Of a stretch of DNA of 64,000 nt, positions 57,001 to 64,000 are shown in pieces. The notes below the pieces were generated by a model, which was not told the DNA's origin, ran no database searches, and was given only the letters and a program-made list of their open reading frames with translations. The position numbers and the translations under genes were made by a program. Numbering within the stretch: position 1 is the first letter of the stretch; the number at the start of each line of letters is the position of its first letter. Origin of the DNA: Chamaecrista fasciculata. Its lineage: Eukaryota > Streptophyta > Magnoliopsida > Fabales > Fabaceae. The stretch lies in NCBI GenBank assembly GCA_003254925.1, contig QANZ01016493.1:1-64000 (forward strand). The letters run 5' to 3'.

Positions 57001-59443
57001 TATTCCTGCTTCAGAAACAGCTAGTTATATGCTATTTTCACTATCTTCAGGATAGTCCGTTCCTAGCAAGGCATTATATATAGTCACGTGTCCTAAAATT
57101 TTCTGAATTCTTATCTGACATTAAGCAAGCTGGTAACATGATTGTTCTTCTAGGGTGCTTCATGCAAAAATGTATCTGACTTCACCTAATTTTTTGCCTA
57201 GGTATTCATTTCTCGAAAGCACTTTTTGTCCCAAGCATGTCAAGATATAACAAGGTTACTTCTGGTGCGTCAGCTATTCCTTCTGATCTCTCTGGAAAAG
57301 ATCTCTCCTGGCAATTTAACCTCCAAAGAATCTGGGAGAAGATTATACATGGGGAAGGTATGTTCCATAGTTTCAGCTTTCTTTGTAAACTTTATCACAG
57401 AGTGGTGAAAAAGGATAATGAAAATATTCCTAAAGAAAAATAGAATTTAAATATCTAGATTATGGAATCTTCACTCTACATAAAGATAAACTCTAAGGTT
57501 TCTCCTAATCCATTGGGAGTCCACCAAAACTAGGATATCTAGATACTATATCTACCAAGACTCACAAGGTAGAACTCTTGTACTGAGACCCAACTTCAAA
57601 GTCCTTGGTAGACAAACTATGAAACAACTCATAATTCTTCAACCCACCTCTTCAACATTCTCTTATCTACTCTCCCTTGCCATCTTTTTAAATAACAATG
57701 ACATTTAACCTAGATGTATATGACTAATCCTAATTACACCCTACTGCTTTCTCTCGGCTGGTCTCCACTGCTTTTTTCATGTCAGCTGACATCCTAAAAA
57801 AAAATTTAGAGCATTATTAGAAAACGTTTTTGTCAGATAATTTTTCCAGGCAATGAAATGTTTCATTCCTAAAAAATGAGGTGAAATGTACAACCTGGAG
57901 TTAGGCTGGAGGAAAAAGGGGGGTGGGTTGTTAGATCTCCCTTGGAGAAGTGGATGGATTTAGGCCCTGGAATGCTACTATTCTGTCTGACCGGGCTTTG
58001 ATACCATGTAAAAGTCAAGATAAGAATAGAAATATGGTGAATGAAGTTTTCACACCTGTGGAGGCCCTTTTCCACTTTTTTTTTAGGCCAAATTGCAGAG
58101 AACCTCTTTCAATTTACAGAGTGGTGTAGTTTACTCCCCTCACCTTTTAAAGCTTTGACTTTATTCTTCCTAAACTTCCAATTTTGGAGAACATATTTGT
58201 TAACTTTTTTCATCCAAAACTTTTAACACTAGGCATCCATGTATATTTTAAAATGCCCTCTTAGCCCAAACACATTCCGTATATCTCCTCTCCTGTTTGG
58301 ACTAAACTTGTGGCATATAGTCAGGGCCTCAGTAGTGTCTTGCTTTAATGACTTCAGTTTAAGTTTGTATTGTCTTAGCTCCTAAAAGGAGCTCACTATT
58401 GAAAAATGGGCCTTCATCATCTGTAATATCTAGTTAATAACAGGTTTTAATTCCTTATTCCAGTAGACATCCTAGGTAAACATTGTGACTGTACTGTTCA
58501 TTTGCAGACATGCCTAGTTTGCTTGAAAAGGATTTCAAGAGGAATACTAATGAGAACCTACCGCCTCATGAATTTCTTCATGAGAATGTTCCAAACTGCT
58601 TCCGGTCCCGTAAATATTTTGCTAGCAGCGCGGTAATGCCTTCATTGCCATTGACAATAAAGTGGTTGAGGGACTGTGTTAAAGAACACCCGTCCACACG
58701 ACTTCAGGTAACAGTAGATGTACATGGTACTGTGTTCTTATATTGACTAGGTTAGTGGGTGACTAATACCTTTTCTTTTGGGAATTATTGGAACCAAAAT
58801 GTTGGAGGTTCTTTTGCCCAACTTGACAGAATAAACACCACCTTACTAGTTTAGAACCATATGGGAATACATTAAGCTATTTTAGTATGGTAATTTATAT
58901 TTAAGCAGCACTGTGTTTCTGAGATTATTTTATGTATTAACTGGGGAAATGCAGAGGGAAAAGTTTAAGAGACAATGGCAACCGCAACTTGGTAAAATAC
59001 ATGCGACCTTGCCGCAGTAGAGCCATTTGGGACTATAGTTGCTTATATGTAAATGATCATATAACAGAGTTAGCTTTGAGAATTTATTTGAGATGTTTTT
59101 TGAACTCTTGATTCTTGTGTTTAAAATTTGTGAGAAAGTAAACAACTTTTCACTGTTTTTCCTTATTTCAAAATAGAATAAAAATATTATTGATTACTTT
59201 TCAGTATTTTTGTAAATTTTATATTTATAAAGCTTAAAAATAATACTAACATATAATTTAGGGCAGGTAAACTTTGAAGTCCACTAATAGTGTTTTAGCT
59301 TCTTAATCCTTAAATGTATATATATCTTGTGTCAACATGAGTATTTACTGAAAAGCATGCTAATCTGTATGTAATGGTTGTAGGTACTTGTCACTGGATC
59401 ACTGCATCTTGTAGGAGACGTACTAAAGCTCTTGAAAAGGTAA
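51004..59443 (+). CDS. FPGS: Folylpolyglutamate synthase (FPGS)
   Basis: Sixteen exons, all in phase: 51004-51184, 51470-51666, 51930-51995, 52383-52492, 53072-53132, 53706-53789, 54280-54336, 54453-54513, 54989-55035, 55158-55235, 55848-56006, 56371-56667, 56921-56999, 57202-57357, 58508-58707, 59384-59443; 630 residues. The enzyme adds gamma-linked glutamates to tetrahydrofolate using ATP, retaining folates in cells and organelles. Key motifs: P-loop [11 protein letters not shown] (141-151), [67 protein letters not shown] and the C-terminal LDGAHSPES (418-426). The first about 65 residues are Ser/Thr/Arg-rich and look like an organelle presequence. A second Met (MSSEG, near residue 66) could start a cytosolic form. 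Plants have mitochondrial, plastid and cytosolic isoforms; which this is cannot be told here. Confidence 0.95.
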
Positions 59444-60543
59444 AAAGTGATTCAAGAGCTTTTACCTCCCTCCCAACACACCATCTCTGAAAAAATTAAA
59501 AATAAAGGGCTGCAACTGTGTTAAATATTTCATTATAGAGTTTTATCACCTTTGTAGTCTTACTCAGCTTAAATAGGATTAGCCTTTGTCTACAACGATA
59601 AAACGGATATGTAAGGATGCCTACAGAGGAGCTGAATAGAGAAGGTTGACTTAAATTGTTTCTTCTTGATTTAATTTTTTGTGATTATTAATTGTAGTTC
59701 TTTTATTTATTTTTTCAACAAAGCTAATAATGTATTATGGCTAATTGATGATGTGATATTATTGTTGACTGTGATGTATTACCATTGGAAATTATATATG
59801 CAACTTGTTTTAGCAAAATAAGTGATTTATCTTATGTTGCAGTTAACAGTGACACAAGGCATGCTTAATCATATTCAAGGCTGATTATAACCTGAGATCC
59901 TTTTTTTTTTTTTTTTTTTTTTTTNTTTTTTTTTTTTTTTTTTTTCTAAATCATAGTTAGATTGTACACAAGTTCAAACTTTTGAAAATCATAGTTCGAC
60001 TCAGGTTACAATGGGTTCAAATTCTTTAATAAATTAACATGTTAGTCCAATCTAAACCAATTCAAACCAACAAATTGGTTAGTTTTGATGAGTTGACAAG
60101 TTGACCTAATTCGCTTTAATATTTTTATTTATAATATTAGGTATGAACGAAATAACGAAGTATATACATTTATAAGATGAACTCATTGGAGAGTGAAATT
60201 CAAAGATTCGTACACAACAAAGATGAGATCAATTGAGTTGCAAAAAAAGAAAATGATGAGATCGATTGAACTGATATCTTCATAGCATGGTAAATGAAAA
60301 TCGGGGTTGAAATTTTGCTCCAAAAAGCTTATACAAGTTATGTATATATTGGTTAATGTAGATTTATAAAATACCTACATGCAATGTAATTTTTTTTTAA
60401 ATAATTAAATCTTAACACAAAGTGACCGTAAATATATTAGATAAAAGATAATTAAAGAATAAAATCGATGAAAGTGTAGATTTTAGAAATAAAGTTATGA
60501 AAAAATTTTGCCATTTTTCTTTTAAAAAATTTGTCAGAAAAAT
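59444..60543. other. FPGS 3' UTR and intergenic sequence with long poly-T tract
   Basis: No gene. A T tract of about 45 bases (59901-59945, with one N at 59925) may be an assembly-sensitive homopolymer or the tail of a minus-strand retroposed sequence. The rest is AT-rich. Confidence 0.5.
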
Positions 60544-60549
60544 AAAAAA
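60544..60549 (-). terminator. RNA polymerase III terminator (T6) of the tRNA gene
   Basis: Six consecutive T on the minus strand directly after the discriminator base of tRNA-Asn; a T run is the standard pol III stop. Confidence 0.85.
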
Positions 60550-60573
60550 CGCTAGAAGGAGGGCTTGAACCTC

Positions 60574-60606
<33 letters not shown>

Positions 60607-60623
60607 AACTGAGCTATTCCAGC
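60550..60623 (-). tRNA. tRNA-Asn (anticodon GTT)
   Basis: The minus strand folds into a complete cloverleaf. The acceptor stem GCTGGAA/TTCTAGC has one G-T pair and discriminator G. The D arm carries TAGCTCAGTTGGTTAGAGC (box A). The anticodon stem TGTGG/CCACA encloses the loop CTGTTAA, giving anticodon GTT. The T arm is GGAGGTTCAAGCCCTCC (box B). It has no intron and no encoded CCA, as expected for a nuclear tRNA gene. Length 74. Confidence 0.97.
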
Positions 60624-60714
60624 CGACAAACATGATAGCTTCGTTTTATTAATTTATTATAGTATAACTTTGACTTCAATTGTTGCACAACGAAAAGTAA
60701 CGATAAAAATGAAA

Positions 60715-61252
60715 GGTTAAAAGTTCATTTTGGTCCTAAATGTATGCCCTAATATCCAATTTTGGTACTTTATGTTTCAAAATATTCAAATTGGTCCTAA
60801 ATGTTAGAAAATGTTTCATTTTAGTCCCAAAATATTGAATATGACTCGTCTCAAGTTCAAATGTGACGAGTTTAGAGTTACATATTGTTCTCAAATAATA
60901 GATTCTCTATCTAGTTGGGGTTGTCAGCAAACGAGGTCAAGTCGGTCTTAAAAGCAAATAACTCGTTTTATGTTCAAACAAGTAAAACTAATCATATCTC
61001 TCTCGTTTCAAATTTCAGTGCGATGAATTCAGAGCTACGAATTTCTCTTAACAAGTTCTTTTAAACTCAAAATGAGAGACAAGAAAAATATGACCAAATT
61101 CAATAGTGTGGGACCAAAATGAAACATTTTACCAATATTTAAGACCAAAATGAATCGTTTTGCTAACATTTAGGATCAATTTGAACATTTTGAAACATAA
61201 TGGACCAAAATGAACATTAAGACATACATTTAGGACCAAAATACCTTTGACC
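60715..61252. mobile_element. Mutator-like foldback MITE, second copy of the 26492 family
   Basis: The ends GGTTAAAAGTTCATTTTGG and CCAAAATACCTTTGACC are inverted copies, and pairing continues inward for more than 100 bases (GGTCCTAAATGTATG / CATACATTTAGGACC). It shares sequence with 26492-27007. The flanking 9-mers (AAAATGAAA and AGAAAAAAA) are only similar, so the target duplication is not exact. It lies about 170 bases upstream of the start of the next gene. Confidence 0.82.
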
Positions 61253-61421
61253 AGAAAAAAAAAAAAAAAAAAAAAAACGGCTCCCATGCAGATTAGGCAT
61301 GCTGTTTCACTTCACGCTTACTCTTGTTTTCAGTTTCGAATTTGGAGCTTCACTTTTCCATTTACCAGTTACCACCAACCTTTTCTCTCTTGCAGTAATT
61401 GCAGCAGCTAGCTACTCGATC

Positions 61422-63954
61422 ATGGCGATTCTGCATTTTTCATCAGTTCGCCCCACCGCTTCTTCTTCGTCTTCCACACCTTCCTCTCAGGTTTTCACTT
61501 CGCGCCTCCTCTTACTCTTAACCCTCCTTCCCCTCGCTCTCGCTTGCTTCGCCTTCGTTCTCCAATGGTGGGGCGACGACCTCAACGACCCTGTTACTGT
61601 CACCCATTGGTCGCCGGACCACCACGAATTCCCCGGAATCGTTACTTCCCCTCCTTTCCATCAATCGCAGTCGTCTTCCGCTTCTGATTGCTTCAATAAT
61701 GGTCTGGCTCACACCCATTTGTCTGCGTTTCCCTATTACCGAGACTGGAAATTCGATCAGGGCTCCGATTTGAGGCCTAAGGTTAATTAGCATTTCTTCG
61801 GATTTAAGGGTTTCTAAATTTTCTATGGACTTTTTCTCCATATGTGCAAATCGTCTTGTGTTTCATGTTTGTTGGCATTGGTTACGGGGAATCCCTATTA
61901 AAATCTCGATCATTGTGAATAACGAATTACAATTTCGGTTGTTGGTGGTTTTGTTAGAGTTTTTGAATCTGCCATCATGTGAAAAAGTTACTGCAGAAAA
62001 GGCATTGCATAGTGATTTAACATGGGCCTGAATTTTCTATTATATACATGTATTATGTCTTGGTGGATCAACGAACTGAACTGTGACGGTCTCTGTTCCG
62101 TTGTAATGCTAGATATGTATCACAACAAGCACTTCCGCTGGTTTAGAGCAGACTCTTCCATGGATCTTCTATCATAAGGTTATTGGAGTTTCAACCTTTT
62201 TCCTTTTTGTAGAAGGAAAGGCTGCCTCGCCCGATGTATCCAAAGTTTTAGAATCAATTCCTGTGAGTCTAAGTGATGCATATATTTTTCTTTAGTAGTC
62301 TAGACAATGATCTTAGCAATTGCCAAACTATTTCACAATTTGTCCATCTTATGTTCTATAACACCTTTGCTTCAGGGGGTTAAAGTTATATACAGAACCA
62401 GAGAACTAGAAGAGCAGCAAGCTAAAAGGTCAGAGCGTTTTTCCATTTTGCAGCATTATCTTTCAAAAGGTTAATTCCTTTCTTGAACCTTTGGCTGCTT
62501 ATAATTGTATTAGTAAGTTATGATTGAGGTTAATCAAGTTTCAAGAATGGTGTATCATACAGTAACGACTAATTTCTGCTTCTCTATTCATTCTTTATTT
62601 AGGAAGATGTGAATTCTACCATGTTCTGATTTTTAAGTTTTCCGGCATTATGGATCTGGCTTGGTTATTCAATTTGTGTGGCCTGGCTTCAGATATTGTT
62701 GGCGGAGATTTGAGTTCATATTATCCAGGAAATGCTTGGACTATCAATTCCAATAATTCTAATAGACTTTTCATAAATGACTAATGACTAATCGGATAAG
62801 CTAGTACTGCAAAGGCGTAAATGTGATTAAGGCTTTACGCACATAGGATTTCCACCCTTCTTCGGTTTTTATTCTTTTTACTCCATCTTTTCAAGAGTTA
62901 ATTAAAATTAGCCGCTGCTTGATAGCTATAACTTAATAGGTCAAATGATTCCTTGACATTGTATCAAAGCTTGGTTGACCAAGTGTTCTAGTTAGTGTTA
63001 ATTCTACCACACCCCCTCTCCCAAGTTCTTGTTATTAACCATCTCTGTACACAAGTAGTCTTCTGTTTTACAGAAATTAAAAATATGGTAACGAGCTTGC
63101 TTTGTCAACAATTTTGAAGTTTGAAGGTCAGTGCCCAGTTAAATGGAAATTAAAGGGTAGTCACTAGTCACCGTCAGCTTATCATATATTTCAAGTATCA
63201 TTGGGCTCTTCGTTTATAGGTTGAATGGATCTTGGAAACCTTCAATTTTATTCATATGGAAAATCTGAAATTTAAAATAATTTGTTACCTTTTGAACTTA
63301 AGCATTAATTATGGCTGATATTGATAATGCTACTTAGTATCCAGATAGAATAATTCATACCTTATGTGCTTATTTTGTTGTTTTATATATCTATATGGTT
63401 ATTAGCCGAATATGGAATGAGACTTGGCTGGCAAGCTTCTTCTACAAGCCTTGTAACTATGAGTTGTTTGTGAAGCAGTCTCTAAACATGGAAATGGCTA
63501 TTGTCATGGCAAGGGTATCGATTGTTATTTATGTTTTTTTTGCTTTTGAATTAGCATATTTCTATCGTTGTAGTATTTTTCACATTTCCCGCCCACATCT
63601 TTAAATTCAGGATTCTGGAATGGATTGGATTCTCCATCTTGACACTGATGAACTGATACATCCAGCAGGGACACAACAGTACTCCTTAAGAGAGTTGCTG
63701 TCTGATGTACCTGGAAATGTTGATATTGTTATTTTTCCAAATTATGTGAGTGCATGATCCCCAGGCAGAACCCAAAACTCATCTGATGATGCTAATACTA
63801 GTCCGTTGTGTCCTTAAATTTGTTGTTGATCAAAATGTTCATTTAGCCTCTTAATTATTGACTTATTATTGATATCACATGACTTGAAGCTGGACTTATT
63901 TTGTTTCAGGAGAGCAGTGTTGAGCGACATGATATTAAGGAGCCTTTCAGCGAG
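61422..63954 (+). CDS. Membrane-anchored glycosyltransferase-like protein (partial, runs off the window)
   Basis: Six in-phase exons visible: 61422-61781, 62113-62262, 62376-62428, 63406-63514, 63611-63745, 63910-63954, giving 284 residues; the gene continues past 64000. Start chosen at [11 protein letters not shown]: it precedes a Ser-rich cytosolic tail and one membrane segment (about residues 28-48), the type II layout of Golgi glycosyltransferases. An in-frame ATG at 61299 would add 41 residues. The lumenal part has [19 protein letters not shown], then [20 protein letters not shown] and the DxD-like metal/nucleotide-sugar motif [10 protein letters not shown] (Asp235, Asp237), followed by [20 protein letters not shown]. 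This pattern fits the Glyco_tranf_2_4/DUF23-like (GT92-related) plant family. Donor and acceptor sugars are unknown. Confidence 0.85.
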
Positions 63955-64000
63955 GTATAAGCCTAAATATTATTTTAGCTTTTAACAGATGATTCATTTA

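Noticed and set aside
59901-59945. Poly-T tract considered as the tail of a processed retrogene on the minus strand
   Set aside because: No coding remnant or target duplication next to it; likely a homopolymer with an assembly ambiguity (N).

Overview
The window is nuclear DNA from a flowering plant, almost certainly a eudicot. It is AT-rich, its genes are broken by GT-AG introns, its proteins match plant-specific families, and the space between genes is filled with plant transposon debris (MITEs, a LINE, small LTR elements, Helitron-like ends). Short runs of N mark it as draft assembly. There are no bacterial-style operons, rRNA genes or CRISPR arrays. All exon joins below were read by eye from splice sites and reading-frame continuity, without transcript evidence.

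Layout. 2.3-7.2 kb (minus): an SDP1-type patatin triacylglycerol lipase with a non-coding 5' exon. 8.45-8.92 kb (plus): intronless mitochondrial-type ribosomal protein L11 with site-II and telo-box motifs upstream. 9.57-9.97 kb: a complete miniature LTR element (TRIM). 11.7-12.05 kb (plus): a small uncharacterised plant protein. 14.5-16.8 kb: a hAT-like MITE, a probably broken two-exon gene and tandem repeats. 17.8-18.5 kb (minus): a four-exon GASA/Snakin peptide gene. 22.9-25.85 kb: a dead L1-type LINE split from its 5' part by a MITE. 27.2-28.8 kb (plus): an ERD15/CID-like PAM2 protein. 30.4-36.8 kb (plus): a 14-exon gene for a GNAT acetyltransferase fused to two BRCT domains. 38.5-42.5 kb (minus): a DRM-type DNA methyltransferase pseudogene carrying a 1.26-kb LTR element. 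45.25-49.4 kb (minus): PrfB3-like release-factor homologue. 51.0-59.4 kb (plus): 16-exon folylpolyglutamate synthase. 60.55-60.62 kb (minus): tRNA-Asn(GTT). 61.4 kb to the edge (plus): the 5' part of a membrane-anchored glycosyltransferase-like gene.

The genes are ordinary single-copy nuclear loci with unrelated jobs (seed-oil lipolysis, mitochondrial translation, hormone-responsive peptide, stress-responsive PABP binding, chromatin or DNA-repair-like, plastid mRNA stability, folate metabolism, cell-wall or Golgi glycosylation). They do not form one pathway. The most informative non-routine items are the GNAT-BRCT fusion with a partial exon duplication, the multiply broken DRM gene, and a set of MITEs whose exact target-site duplications can be read (8 bp for a hAT-like family, 9 bp for Mutator-like foldback families). 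I found no convincing new multi-gene system.
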